Shown: positions 8,552 to 16,871, counted from the first letter of the stretch. The stretch: DNA of 64,000 nt from Paenibacillus sp. BIHB 4019 (GCF_002741035.1 NZ_CP016808.1:4388501-4452500), one strand, 5' to 3'. Notes: generated from the sequence alone by a model not told the origin. Made by a program: numbers and translations.

Positions 8552-8554
8552 TGG
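8502..8554 (-). terminator. Terminator of tRNA-Ala
   Basis: Perfect arms of about 24 bp with a five-base loop (GCTAT on the plus strand) lie directly after the tRNA on its strand, overlapping its last bases, with T-rich sequence in the 3' arm. The same hairpin recurs in each upstream repeat copy (8059-8096 and 8286-8323 approximately). Confidence 0.75.
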
Positions 8555-8624
8555 AGCCTAGGGGGATCGAACCCCTGACCTCATCGCTGCCAGCGATGCG
8601 CTCTCCCAGCTGAGCTAAGGCCCC
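8552..8624 (-). tRNA. tRNA-Ala, anticodon GGC
   Basis: Read on the minus strand, the 73 bases fold as a standard cloverleaf. The acceptor is GGGGCCT paired with AGGCTCC and discriminator A. The D arm contains AGCTGGGA, the anticodon stem CATCG/CGATG holds loop CTGGCAG (anticodon GGC), and the T arm contains GGTTCGATC. CCA is not encoded. The gene sits at the edge of the 227-bp repeat array. Confidence 0.96.
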
Positions 8625-8722
8625 GAGTGACACTTTTATTATTATACATAGAACAGTCACTCCGCGCAAGATGGTTGGAAATAAAAATATAGCAAAAAAG
8701 CCCAGCCCTACAAAAACGAATC

Positions 8723-8750
8723 TGTCACAAAACACACCCCCTTGTCGTTA
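8723..8750 (+). promoter_or_regulatory. ECF41-type promoter of the flavoprotein gene
   Basis: TGTCACA at 8723-8729 is followed by 16 bases and CGTTA at 8746-8750. This matches the known ECF41 promoter pattern (TGTCACA, about 16 bases, CGTC) and is nearly the same as the sequence ahead of the ECF41 sigma gene at 50644-50671, with the same 16-base spacing. Confidence 0.75.
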
Positions 8751-8791
8751 TACATGCAAATAAGCAAACGAACTTAAAGGGAGTGGTTGTA

Positions 8792-9976
8792 ATGGAAACG
8801 TTGACCTGTATCGTCATTGGAGCGGGATATGCGGGCATTCATGCGATGAAGGAATTACGCAAAAATTTAATTAACAGTAAAAGAAGCCAGTCTATCCGAT
8901 TCGTATTAATTGACAAAAATAACTATCACTTGCGTAAGGTCATCCTATTTAAGCCAGCGGTAACAGATGAAAATATTTGCATGCCACTTGACCAAATGTT
9001 TCCAGAAGAAGTTGAGCTTGTTGAGGCAACGGTTACTGACATTAAGAAGGCAGAGAAACAGCTGCTGCTGCGGAATGCAAATGGGGAGCAGCAGCAGCTA
9101 AGCTACGATGTGCTTGTAGTCGCAATTGGCAGTATCATCCGCCAGCTCGACGAGGAAAAAGGCGGGTTTCCGCTTGCTACGCTGGAGCATGCGGTGAACA
9201 TTCGGACAGCATGGCGTGCTAATTTGCAGCAGGCCGCAATTGAAGCCAATCCGGCTGAACGAGAGCGCCTTATGACGATTGCTGTAGCGGGAGCGGGCAT
9301 AAGCGGCATTGAAACAGCCGCCGAATTAGCCCATTATGTGCGGGCAGATGCGAAGCAGCTGGGATTAAATCCGGATCAAGTGCACATTCGCTTGTTTAAT
9401 GCACACGAAAGACTATTTTTGAATGGACCAGGCAAAGTGGCCTCGAAACTGGAGCAGCTGCTAACGAATAACGGAGTAGCAGTCGTTCATGGAAGCCGGG
9501 TGTTGTCAGCGGCAGGAGGGCGCTTGCTTTTGGCCGGTGGAGAAGAGCTGCCCGTTGGCTTATGCATTTGGACATTAGGCCTTATGCCAAACCCTGTTTT
9601 AAGAAAGCTGGGCTTGCCGACGACAGAGGACGGATTTGTAAACATTGATGCAAGCTATCGGGTTAAGGCTGCCAGCGGCATATACAGCATAGGGGATTGT
9701 GCGAAAGTAATCGATCCGGATACGGGCCGCTCAGATGGCATGACATGCAAGGAGGCTATTCCGCAAGCGGCTAGGCTTGGCAAAGTGGTAGCAGCTGATC
9801 TTGAAGGAAGAGCTGCTCCTCGGCATACCGGCTATATGGATAGCTTCAGCATCGGACTAGGGCCGGAAAAAGGATTAACATGGGTGCACAAATGGGGAAT
9901 GGATATCATGATTACTGGGAAAATGGCCTATCGAATTAAACAATTTACATGGAATATAGCAAGCTTCATTAAGTAG
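8792..9976 (+). CDS. NAD(P)/FAD-dependent oxidoreductase (NDH-2-like)
   Basis: This 394-residue pyridine-nucleotide:disulfide-family flavoprotein has an N-terminal FAD-binding Rossmann motif IVIGAGYAGIHA, a second nucleotide site IAVAGAGISGIETAAELAHY near residue 165, and the FAD motif GIYSIGDCAKV near residue 300. This layout is that of type II NADH dehydrogenases and related quinone reductases; a C-terminal membrane-association region is not obvious. ATG 8792 has AAGGGAG nine bases upstream; an in-frame GTG at 8783 lies too close to that site. An ECF41-type promoter lies ahead of it, so sigma from 50804 is the likely activator. Confidence 0.9.
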   Translation: METLTCIVIGAGYAGIHAMKELRKNLINSKRSQSIRFVLIDKNNYHLRKVILFKPAVTDENICMPLDQMFPEEVELVEATVTDIKKAEKQLLLRNANGEQQQLSYDVLVVAIGSIIRQLDEEKGGFPLATLEHAVNIRTAWRANLQQAAIEANPAERERLMTIAVAGAGISGIETAAELAHYVRADAKQLGLNPDQVHIRLFNAHERLFLNGPGKVASKLEQLLTNNGVAVVHGSRVLSAAGGRLLLAGGEELPVGLCIWTLGLMPNPVLRKLGLPTTEDGFVNIDASYRVKAASGIYSIGDCAKVIDPDTGRSDGMTCKEAIPQAARLGKVVAADLEGRAAPRHTGYMDSFSIGLGPEKGLTWVHKWGMDIMITGKMAYRIKQFTWNIASFIK

Positions 9977-10047
9977 GCTTGTGCCGGGGACATGGTATAA
10001 TAAATTTATAACCAAACGGTGCAAATGATTTGGAAGAGGGTCTCATG

Positions 10048-12042
10048 ATGAACTGGAACGAATACGCTTTACTATGGAATCAAGCGGCTGCAAAAGTTAT
10101 AGATATACGATTTCGGGTAATGGAGGAGGAGGAGGGGGCTAGTCTTTCCTACTTGCTTCCTTCCAGTGTTTTTTTGTTTGCTTCAAGGGGCAGTGCTGAC
10201 GTGCGTCTGGATGGGGAACCAAGCAGGCTCCACCCGTTTCATGTGCTGCACGGCGGCAAAGGAGCGAACCTGGAGATTATGCCTGCTGCAGAAGAATTCG
10301 CATTTTATCTCGTTTTCTATAAAGCGATTTTTCCATTTACAGTGGGCAATGCTCTTCACCGTTTAGCAGATGAACGAAAGCCATTTCACTCTCCTTTCCA
10401 AGCAGTTCCCCATGAACCGCTGTCATTGTACGACAAATTAAATCAAATGAACCGTCTATGGCACAATGGTCAGGCCTTGGATCAGCTTAAAGTAAAATCG
10501 TTGTTTTATGATTGTGTTCATGAGCTATTGCGGCAGCTGTCCGTCAATGGATCGCTGGAAAGCAGCCCGGATCTCGTCCAACAAACGATTCGCTATTTGC
10601 ATGAGCATTACCAGGAAGCGATAACGATGGAGAGTCTGGCTCAATTGCTCGATTGCAGCATTAGTTATATATCCCGAATCTTTAAGGCGAAGGTGGGGAC
10701 AAGCCCCCATGATTATTTAATTCAGGTGCGTGTGGAGCAGGCGAAAAAAAGGCTCAGCTCATCAGAATTGAGCTTGCAGAGCATTGCCCAGTCTGTAGGC
10801 TATGACGATGTGTATTATTTCAGCCGTCTCTTTAAAAAACATATGGGCGTATCCCCCCTGAAATTCAAGAAGAGGATCATGAAAGAGAAAGAGGTTCAAT
10901 TTAATCCATTAACAGGTTCAAGATTTTCTATTGTTCAAGGAAATCGATTCCTCTATAGTGATAATGAAAATCATTACTACCAAAGAGGAGAGGTACATTC
11001 AGCTATGTCAAGAAATACGAAACCATCTTTTGCCGCAGTCATGCTGTTATGCTTGACCTTATTAATCAGTGCTTGCCAGACGGGGGGGAATCAGCTGAAC
11101 CATGCCAATAACAGTGCCGCACAAACGCAGTCTCCTGCTGCAAGCCCTGCCATATCTGCGAATGGATCAAATGCAACAGAGGACGGACAGCAAGCCGCTG
11201 AAACGAGAATGTTCAAGCATTTGCATGGGGAGACAGAAATTCCGTCACATCCTAAGCGCATTGTTACAGCTTTTCATTTAGGCCAAATGATGGCGCTGGG
11301 TGTCAAACCGCTTGGGACATCTACATACATTTTGCAAAATCCGGTTTTAGACACAAAGGATATTGAGGATGTAGGCGTACCGCTTGATTTGGAGAAAATT
11401 TTGGATTTGGAGCCGGACTTAATTATTCTGATCGATGCGTACGTAGAGATGAGCGGCGGATATGATGCTTTTGCCAAAATCGCGCCTACGATCGTCATTG
11501 AGCCTTATTATGACCCTGTAAAGGATATTACGCTAATGGGTGATATTTTGGGGAAAGTAGACGAAGCACAGCAATGGATCAAGGATTTCGAGGAGAAGGT
11601 TGCTGTTTCAAAACAAAAAGTAAGTGAAGTCATTGCGCCGGATGAAACGTTCACCATTATGAGCGTATTCGATAAAGCTACCCGAATTTATAAAGACCAA
11701 AATATGGGAGGGAACATCCTTTATAAGTATTTAGGATTGAAACCTCAGGAAAGAATAGTTAGCGATTTTATCAATAACGAAGCACAGACTGCGCCATATA
11801 TGGAAATTTCGGCTGAGGTCATCCCTGAATTTGTAGGCGACCATCTTGTAGTATCAACATATGCCGACAACAAGGAAGCGTTTGAAAGCTTCAAAGGCAC
11901 GGCCATATGGGATAAGCTGGAGGCTGTGAAAAATAATAAGGTGTACATGCTCGATTACGATTTGTTTTTGCAAAGTGATCCGGTAGCCGTAAAGAAACAG
12001 CTTGAGCTGCTGACGGAAATGCTTGTGAATAACAACAAGTGA
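10048..12042 (+). CDS. AraC regulator fused in frame to a siderophore-type binding lipoprotein (copy 1)
   Basis: The 664-residue product has three parts. Residues 1-150 form a cupin-like sensing domain (FHVLHGGKGANLEI). Residues about 175-275 form a double AraC helix-turn-helix (LAQLLDCSISYISRIFKAKV, then SLQSIAQSVGYDDVYYFSRL). From Met320 there is a lipoprotein signal with lipobox ISAC (Cys343), then a FeuA/FecB-like periplasmic binding domain. The linker DNA carries a Fur box (10960-10978) and a ribosome site before ATG 11005 (Met320), so a separate lipoprotein may also be made. ATG 10048 aligns with the starts of the two paralogues at 55502 and 57680; TTG 10030 overlaps the ribosome site. 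No ABC permease or ATPase gene is nearby. Confidence 0.88.
   Translation: MNWNEYALLWNQAAAKVIDIRFRVMEEEEGASLSYLLPSSVFLFASRGSADVRLDGEPSRLHPFHVLHGGKGANLEIMPAAEEFAFYLVFYKAIFPFTVGNALHRLADERKPFHSPFQAVPHEPLSLYDKLNQMNRLWHNGQALDQLKVKSLFYDCVHELLRQLSVNGSLESSPDLVQQTIRYLHEHYQEAITMESLAQLLDCSISYISRIFKAKVGTSPHDYLIQVRVEQAKKRLSSSELSLQSIAQSVGYDDVYYFSRLFKKHMGVSPLKFKKRIMKEKEVQFNPLTGSRFSIVQGNRFLYSDNENHYYQRGEVHSAMSRNTKPSFAAVMLLCLTLLISACQTGGNQLNHANNSAAQTQSPAASPAISANGSNATEDGQQAAETRMFKHLHGETEIPSHPKRIVTAFHLGQMMALGVKPLGTSTYILQNPVLDTKDIEDVGVPLDLEKILDLEPDLIILIDAYVEMSGGYDAFAKIAPTIVIEPYYDPVKDITLMGDILGKVDEAQQWIKDFEEKVAVSKQKVSEVIAPDETFTIMSVFDKATRIYKDQNMGGNILYKYLGLKPQERIVSDFINNEAQTAPYMEISAEVIPEFVGDHLVVSTYADNKEAFESFKGTAIWDKLEAVKNNKVYMLDYDLFLQSDPVAVKKQLELLTEMLVNNNK
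10960..10978 (+). promoter_or_regulatory. Fur box inside the coding sequence (copy 1), with internal ribosome site
   Basis: GATAATGAAAATCATTACT matches 16 of 19 positions of the classical Fur box GATAATGATAATCATTATC; TAATGA and TCATTA form 6-bp arms. Twelve bases on, GAGGAGAGG is followed by ATG 11005, the first codon of the lipoprotein part. It encodes DNENHY in the reading frame of the long protein. Confidence 0.78.
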
Positions 12043-12064
12043 AGACGCATGAGCAGTAAGCTTC

Positions 12065-12099
12065 GCCCGTTCCTCCTTGAGGACGGGCCTTTTATTTTT
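12065..12099 (+). terminator. Rho-independent terminator after fusion gene 1
   Basis: GCCCGTTCCTC pairs with GAGGACGGGC (one bulged T) around a three-base loop, followed by CTTTTATTTTT. Confidence 0.85.
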
Positions 12100-12219
12100 C
12101 TGATTTTGATAACATTTGTGCATAAAGCTGCTCTTTTTCTTGCCTAGGACATATGTCCTTTCCAATATGCGGTGTTCTGCCGTTTAATTAAGGAAACGAA
12201 GAGGACGGGGAGAGCACTC

Positions 12220-12645
12220 ATGAAAGGGATTTTGTTTGCAATATTAGGAGGGGCATGTATTACGCTGCAGGGAATAGCCAATACCCGAATAAGCGGAAGC
12301 ATCGGAACGTGGCAGGCCGCAACACTTACCCAATTTACTGGCTTTATCGTGGCGTTCATTATATTGATGAGCGTAGGTGCCGGAAAATGGCGTGAATTTC
12401 AGCAGGTGAAGCCTATCTATTTGGCAGGCGGCTCTTTTGCAGCTATTATTATTTTTAGCAATGTAACAGCTATTCAACAGATCGGTGTCACGCTCATGGT
12501 AGCGATGCTGCTGATTGCCCAGCTTGGCATGACGGTTATAATAGAGACGAATGGCTTTTTTGGCATGAAGAAGCAAAAAATAAACGGGGCGCAATTGATC
12601 GGCATTGGCATGATGATTTGTGGTGTGTTTTTATTAAAGGGCTGA
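12220..12645 (+). CDS. YdcZ/DUF606-family membrane protein (first copy)
   Basis: This 141-residue protein has four hydrophobic segments in the drug/metabolite-transporter superfamily half-size form (DMT, YdcZ type). GGACITLQGIANTRISGSIG at the N-terminus is typical of the family, and the C-terminus ends in GIGMMICGVFLLKG. Such short proteins work as pairs, and a second family member lies at 13409 with a Crp-type regulator between them. ATG 12220 has GGGGAGAG upstream; the earlier in-frame Met at 12172 lacks a site. The transported compound is unknown. Confidence 0.85.
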   Translation: MKGILFAILGGACITLQGIANTRISGSIGTWQAATLTQFTGFIVAFIILMSVGAGKWREFQQVKPIYLAGGSFAAIIIFSNVTAIQQIGVTLMVAMLLIAQLGMTVIIETNGFFGMKKQKINGAQLIGIGMMICGVFLLKG

Positions 12646-12683
12646 TGCCGAAGGCGAACTTAAGCCATGAAAGAAGTGGAGAA

Positions 12684-13412
12684 ATGATTGAAATCAAAGA
12701 CCGAGAGCTGCTAGATCATTATTTGCAGCTGCACCAGCTGGAGTCTGTGTTTAATGAGCCGCTGCTTCCTTATTTGAGCTTGTACAGCTTTAAACAGGAG
12801 GAGCTTATATGCGGCCAGGGGGAAATGCCTCAGCATATGTACGTGCTCGTGAAGGGGAAAATTAAAGTCTATACGAACTCGCCGGAGGGAAAGACGCTCA
12901 TTATTTCCTTTAAGACGCCCCTTGAGGTCATTGGCGATGTGGAATATATTCGCGGCACGGAGTTTCTCAATACAGTGGAGGCGGTATCTCCCGTCATAAT
13001 GATTGGGGTTCAGCATCGCTGGCTGGATAAGCATGGAAGGGATTATGCGCCGCTGCTGCGATTTTTATTGGAGAAAATTACGCGGAAGTTTTATTTTAAA
13101 TCCAATTCCATGAGCTTGAATGTGATGCAGCCTGTGGATGTACGTCTGGCGAGCTATTTGCTGTCGGTTTCCTACGACGAATCCGATGAGCAATTCAAAG
13201 GGGAGCTCAGTACGGACAATTTGAAGGATGTCGCTAACTTGATTGGCACAAGCTATCGGCACCTGAACCGGGTCATTCGGCAGTTTTGCGAGGAAGGCCT
13301 CGTCGAGCGGACGAAGCAATGGATTGTTATTAAAAATAAGGACGCGTTAAGCAAACGGGCCAATCATCATAATTACACATTAACGGATCAGAAGGGAGAG
13401 CAGGGCCAATGA
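12684..13412 (+). CDS. Crp/Fnr-family regulator
   Basis: This 242-residue protein has an N-terminal cyclic-nucleotide-binding-like beta barrel (about residues 25-125, with the ELICGQGEMPQHMYVLVKGKI roll split across it) and a C-terminal winged helix (about 165-225). Recognition segment LKDVANLIGTSYRHLNRVIR is of the Crp type. The cAMP-binding arginine and serine of true Crp are not evident, so it probably senses something else or nothing. It is sandwiched between two ydcZ-type genes, overlaps the second by four bases and probably regulates the operon. ATG 12684 has AGTGGAG just upstream. Confidence 0.88.
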   Translation: MIEIKDRELLDHYLQLHQLESVFNEPLLPYLSLYSFKQEELICGQGEMPQHMYVLVKGKIKVYTNSPEGKTLIISFKTPLEVIGDVEYIRGTEFLNTVEAVSPVIMIGVQHRWLDKHGRDYAPLLRFLLEKITRKFYFKSNSMSLNVMQPVDVRLASYLLSVSYDESDEQFKGELSTDNLKDVANLIGTSYRHLNRVIRQFCEEGLVERTKQWIVIKNKDALSKRANHHNYTLTDQKGEQGQ

Positions 13413-13876
13413 TGACAGGCATATTGTTTTCGCTAATGGCGGGCGCGCTCGTCAGCATACAGGCGATTTTTAACAGCAAGGTAAATGAACGGGCAGGAAC
13501 GTGGGCGACCACAACGCTCGTATTGGGACTCGGGTTTCTAGCTTCAATGACCATTGGCTTTATTTTGGAAGGGAAGCAGCTATTTGCCTGGCAGGAAATG
13601 CAGCCTTGGTTTTGGTTCAGCGGTTTAATTGGGGTTGGGGTAGTCATGAGCTTGGTGCAAGCGATGAAGCGGCTTAGCCCGACGATTGCGATTTCCATTG
13701 TCATGACGTCTGAGGTTTTATTTGCCCTATTATGGGATTCGCTTGGCTGGATGGGGCTGGAACAGGTTCCGTTTACAATCAACAAGCTGCTGGGCGTGAT
13801 GGTCATAATCGGCGGGATATTTGTATTGAAATTTGGCGGCAGTCGGGAGCAGCAGAAAGTGTCTGAGGCGGCTTAG
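13409..13876 (+). CDS. YdcZ/DUF606-family membrane protein (second copy)
   Basis: This 155-residue, four- or five-segment DMT-type protein is homologous to the product of 12220 (MTGILFSLMAGALVSIQAIF matches the same N-terminal pattern). The segment GLIGVGVVMSLVQAMKRLSP is typical. Its ATG overlaps the regulator stop codon (ATGA), so translation is coupled, and GGGAGAG precedes it. With the first copy it probably forms a hetero-oligomeric transporter, as two-gene small DMT systems do; this is inference. Confidence 0.85.
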   Translation: MMTGILFSLMAGALVSIQAIFNSKVNERAGTWATTTLVLGLGFLASMTIGFILEGKQLFAWQEMQPWFWFSGLIGVGVVMSLVQAMKRLSPTIAISIVMTSEVLFALLWDSLGWMGLEQVPFTINKLLGVMVIIGGIFVLKFGGSREQQKVSEAA

Positions 13877-13894
13877 CCTTCTGCAATAGGATTG

Positions 13895-13930
13895 AAAGAG
13901 CGTTTCTCTGCATAGGGGAATGCTCTTTTT
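13895..13930 (+). terminator. Rho-independent terminator of the ydcZ-crp-ydcZ operon
   Basis: AAAGAGC and GCTCTTT arms, extended by partly paired bases, are followed by a T-run. Confidence 0.75.
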
Positions 13931-14051
13931 CGTTTGAAATGGATTTCTAAACAACAACAATAATATATTAAATAAAATGAAATTTTTATTGTAAAACGAT
14001 AAATACCGTGTTAAAGTCGAATTAAATTTAATCCTAAGCGAGGGGCTTCTT

Positions 14052-14534
14052 ATGCAACGAGGAACAACACTTTTTTTAAAGGCAGCAGTTATTTTTATGG
14101 GCATTCCAGTTTTTGCTATATGCGTATTTCTGGTACCGAAAATTGCGAATTTTATAGCAGAGTCATATCCAGCTCATGCTTATTTGAAATATCTCTTTTT
14201 CATCGATGTATATGCAGCGGCGATCCCTTTTTACTTTGCACTGTATCAAGCTTTAAAACTTTTAAGCTATATTGACCACAATAAAGCTTTCTCGGAATTA
14301 TCTGTGCGTGTTTTAAAGAACATAAAATTTTGTGCAATCCTAATCAGCTGCCTGTATGTGGCAGGCATGCCATTCTTCTATCTGATCACGCGGAAAGTCG
14401 ATCCCCCAGGCATCATGGTAATCGGGCTGGTCATCATTTTTGCCTCATTAGTGATTGCTGTGTTTGCTGCAGTTCTCCAGAGGCTTTTGCAAGAGGCTAT
14501 TGATATAAAATCAGAAAATGATTTGACGGTCTGA
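14052..14534 (+). CDS. DUF2975 membrane protein
   Basis: The 160-residue protein has four transmembrane segments, at about residues 8-30, 48-72, 95-117 and 123-147. YIDHNKAFSELSVRVLKNIKFCA after the second segment is characteristic of DUF2975 proteins. These are regularly encoded just before a small Xre-type regulator, as here (14545). The function is unknown; the pair has been viewed as a membrane-linked regulatory unit. The start at 14052 has AGCGAGGGGC upstream. Confidence 0.85.
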   Translation: MQRGTTLFLKAAVIFMGIPVFAICVFLVPKIANFIAESYPAHAYLKYLFFIDVYAAAIPFYFALYQALKLLSYIDHNKAFSELSVRVLKNIKFCAILISCLYVAGMPFFYLITRKVDPPGIMVIGLVIIFASLVIAVFAAVLQRLLQEAIDIKSENDLTV

Positions 14535-14544
14535 GGTGAATGAA

Positions 14545-14757
14545 ATGGCGATAATCATTAATATTGATGTAATGCTGGCGAAGAGGAAAATGAGCGTAAC
14601 AGAGCTTTCGGAGAGGGTTGGAATAACGCTGGCTAACCTTTCTATACTGAAAAATGGAAAGGCAAAAGCGATTCGGATATCGACTTTAGAGGCTATTTGC
14701 AAAGCTTTAGAATGTCAGCCTGGCGATATTTTAGAATATAAAAGCGATGAAAACTAA
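14545..14757 (+). CDS. Small Xre-family regulator (YozG-like)
   Basis: The 70-residue protein is almost entirely one helix-turn-helix domain: MLAKRKMSVTELSERVGITL, then ANLSILKNGKAKAIRISTLE and the ending LECQPGDILEY, which is typical of YozG-type regulators. ATG 14545 has GAGGTG upstream; an in-frame GTG at 14536 lies inside that site. It begins ten bases after the DUF2975 gene and is surely co-transcribed with it. The target genes are unknown. Confidence 0.9.
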   Translation: MAIIINIDVMLAKRKMSVTELSERVGITLANLSILKNGKAKAIRISTLEAICKALECQPGDILEYKSDEN

Positions 14758-14852
14758 AAGGCTGGAGGAATAATCGACTTTATTGAACTTAGGAGAACGA
14801 ATCAAGGAGCAGCATTGCAGCCGGCAAAATGGCTTGGCTGCGATGCTGACAA

Positions 14853-15602
14853 TCAATAAACCTGTTTTATTTGGCCCTCGCTCAATCTGCGCAACCGATA
14901 GGCGTTCATGGCGGCTTCGCCTAGCTCCTCGAGAATGGTATAATTCGCCCAAGCGCCTGCCACCGCTCCAATCCCCGGCACCATCTGCAGCATTTTCCGA
15001 AAGTCGATGGAGTCGCGGTATTCTTTCTGGAACGTCTCCCAGTCCATGTTTTTGGAGTAATCGCTATCCGTGAAGCACTGCTCCTTTTCCATATCCCAAC
15101 ACTTAATCGAGACCAGCAGCTTGGCGCGCTGTTCGGGACCGGAGAACGCCATTTGGAACACCTTGAGAATGAAAACGCGCTCGGAAAAATCCTTCGTGTC
15201 ATACCCGTAGTTATGAGCCAATTCAAACAAAAATTTCATCTTAATTGCGATTAACGCAGGGAAGTCCACGATGTTAAGCACAATGCCGCCCGCCCCGGTG
15301 CCTGCGCCTTCGGCAGTCGCGATTTTTTGGTATAAGGAAAACAAGCGTTGCGCTTCTTGATCGGCATGTTCTAGAGAAAAAGTCCGCTGCACCGGTCGCT
15401 GAGGCGTATATTCCGCACCGAACAGCGCTGTCCGCACGATGGACTTTATGGTGGCCGTCATGACGTTGTGCACCTTGGGTGGAATCAAGTCGTTGATTCG
15501 CTTGCCAATCGTCTTCGATGTTCGCTCCAGCCAGCCAGGCGGCTTAAATAACTGGCGCTCCCAAGCGGCAATATCGTTGTGCACTTTCTGTTCGTAATTC
15601 AT
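14853..15602 (-). CDS. EcsC-family protein
   Basis: In this 249-residue protein the EcsC domain is recognisable from WERQLFKPPGWLERTSKTIG at the N-terminus, the glycine-rich AEGAGTGAGGIVLNIVDFPA core (a likely membrane-inserting hairpin), and MVPGIGAVAGAWANY near the C-terminus. EcsC of B. subtilis is encoded with the EcsAB ABC transporter, but this relative stands alone. ATG 15602 has GGAGGAG upstream; a second in-frame ATG at 15623 overlaps no ribosome site. The biochemical role is unknown. Confidence 0.85.
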   Translation of the reverse strand: MNYEQKVHNDIAAWERQLFKPPGWLERTSKTIGKRINDLIPPKVHNVMTATIKSIVRTALFGAEYTPQRPVQRTFSLEHADQEAQRLFSLYQKIATAEGAGTGAGGIVLNIVDFPALIAIKMKFLFELAHNYGYDTKDFSERVFILKVFQMAFSGPEQRAKLLVSIKCWDMEKEQCFTDSDYSKNMDWETFQKEYRDSIDFRKMLQMVPGIGAVAGAWANYTILEELGEAAMNAYRLRRLSEGQIKQVY

Positions 15603-15761
15603 TCTCAATCGCTCCTCCAACATATGTGGCTATATTGTATCGGATAACGCCGCGATTTGGAACAGACTGCGGCAGGTGGCGGCGCCCGACCAAAGTCGTG
15701 GATGCACGGATGCATTAGTTCGCCAATGGGAAACGATAGTTGAAAAATGGCAAGAAAAGCA

Positions 15762-15803
15762 AAACGACCTCAAGTCCAGTGGTAAACAGGACAGAGGTCG
15801 TTT
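15762..15803 (-). terminator. Terminator of the sulfonate-type operon
   Basis: AAACGACCTC and GAGGTCGTTT form 10-bp arms around a loop of about 22 bases; on the minus strand the 3' arm leads into TTTTGCTTTT. It lies 20 bases beyond the stop of the binding-protein gene. Confidence 0.75.
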
Positions 15804-15824
15804 CGTTTTTTATTAAATGGATAA

Positions 15825-16871
15825 TTATTTTCCCAAAGCTTTGTTTATAAAGCTGTTGTCTACGACCTTGGAGACGTCAAGTTTTTCCTTGATTTCGCCT
15901 AGCTCCAGCAAAATATCGGCAGTCACTTGCTGGCTTTCCGTTGCTTTGTCCGATACCGGATTGTTCAAATCGACGTTGTTTTTCAAAGAGATGCGCACCG
16001 TTTCTTCGTCCAGCTTTTTAATCGTTGCAAGCAGCGAAATGGCTTCGTCAAAATGCTCCTTTTCCCATTGCAGCGCTTTTTCATAGGCTGTCAAATAGGC
16101 GATAACGAGGTCAGGATGCTCCTCTGTAAATTTGGTGCGGGCGATATTATAGCCTGGGGTATATGCATCGATGATTTTAGAGTCGGCAATAATTGTAGCG
16201 CCGTTCGTATTGACTTGATTCGTCCGATGCGGCTCCCATACGCCCCATGCGTCAACTTGGCCAGACTGGAATGCGCCCTGAGCTTCATCGGGCAGCAAAT
16301 TAATCAGCTCGATATCCGAAGTCGTCATGCCTTCCTTCGCCAGTGCCCGCAGAAGCAGACCCCACGAGCTGCTGCCTTTAGCGACGGCAACTTTTTTGCC
16401 TTTCAAATCTTTAACCGATTTGACGGGGCTGTCCTTCTGGACGAGAATGCCATCGCCAGCGCCGTCGCTGCCTTCGCTCAAAAGCTTGAAATCGACGTTG
16501 GCAGCTTGTCCAGTAATCGCACCTACATAGCCGATGCGGGCAAAATCAAGGCGATTGGAGGCGATAGCTTCCAAAAATTGCGAGGAGCTTTGCAGCGTTT
16601 GATAGCTCACGGTTGCTCCATATTTTGCAAACTCCTCTTCGAAAAAGCCTTTTTCCTTGGCGATCAGAATCGGGCCAATTTGGCTGGCTTCAACATTAAC
16701 CTGTACACCGTCTGCGCTTTTGCTTGCTTCTGGTGAGGCGGAGCTTCCCTCAGCCGAGCTTGGCGAGCTGTTTGGTGAAGCATTATTTGCTGTTCCGCAG
16801 CCTGCAATAATGGCAATGGCGAGCAGGATAGCGGCTAGAGGCAAAAGCTTGATGTTCTTCTTCGGTTGCAT
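15825..16871 (-). CDS. Sulfonate-type ABC transporter substrate-binding lipoprotein
   Basis: This 348-residue lipoprotein has signal peptide PLAAILLAIAIIAGC (lipobox Cys at about residue 27), a low-complexity Ser/Ala/Pro linker, then an SsuA/NitT-TauT-type binding domain: QIGPILIAKEKGFFEEEFAK, RIGYVGAITGQAA, and VKSVKDLKGKKVAVAKGSSS. The family imports aliphatic sulfonates, taurine or related sulfur compounds. ATG 16871 has TTTAGGAGGAAATTTC upstream. It is the last gene of a minus-strand operon with ATPase, permease, aminotransferase and monooxygenase. The exact ligand cannot be read from the sequence. Confidence 0.93.
   Translation of the reverse strand: MQPKKNIKLLPLAAILLAIAIIAGCGTANNASPNSSPSSAEGSSASPEASKSADGVQVNVEASQIGPILIAKEKGFFEEEFAKYGATVSYQTLQSSSQFLEAIASNRLDFARIGYVGAITGQAANVDFKLLSEGSDGAGDGILVQKDSPVKSVKDLKGKKVAVAKGSSSWGLLLRALAKEGMTTSDIELINLLPDEAQGAFQSGQVDAWGVWEPHRTNQVNTNGATIIADSKIIDAYTPGYNIARTKFTEEHPDLVIAYLTAYEKALQWEKEHFDEAISLLATIKKLDEETVRISLKNNVDLNNPVSDKATESQQVTADILLELGEIKEKLDVSKVVDNSFINKALGK

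Noticed and set aside
9976..10047. Fur box ahead of fusion gene 1
   Set aside because: Only an extended -10 (TATAAT at 9996) is seen; the A+T-rich region does not match the Fur core well.
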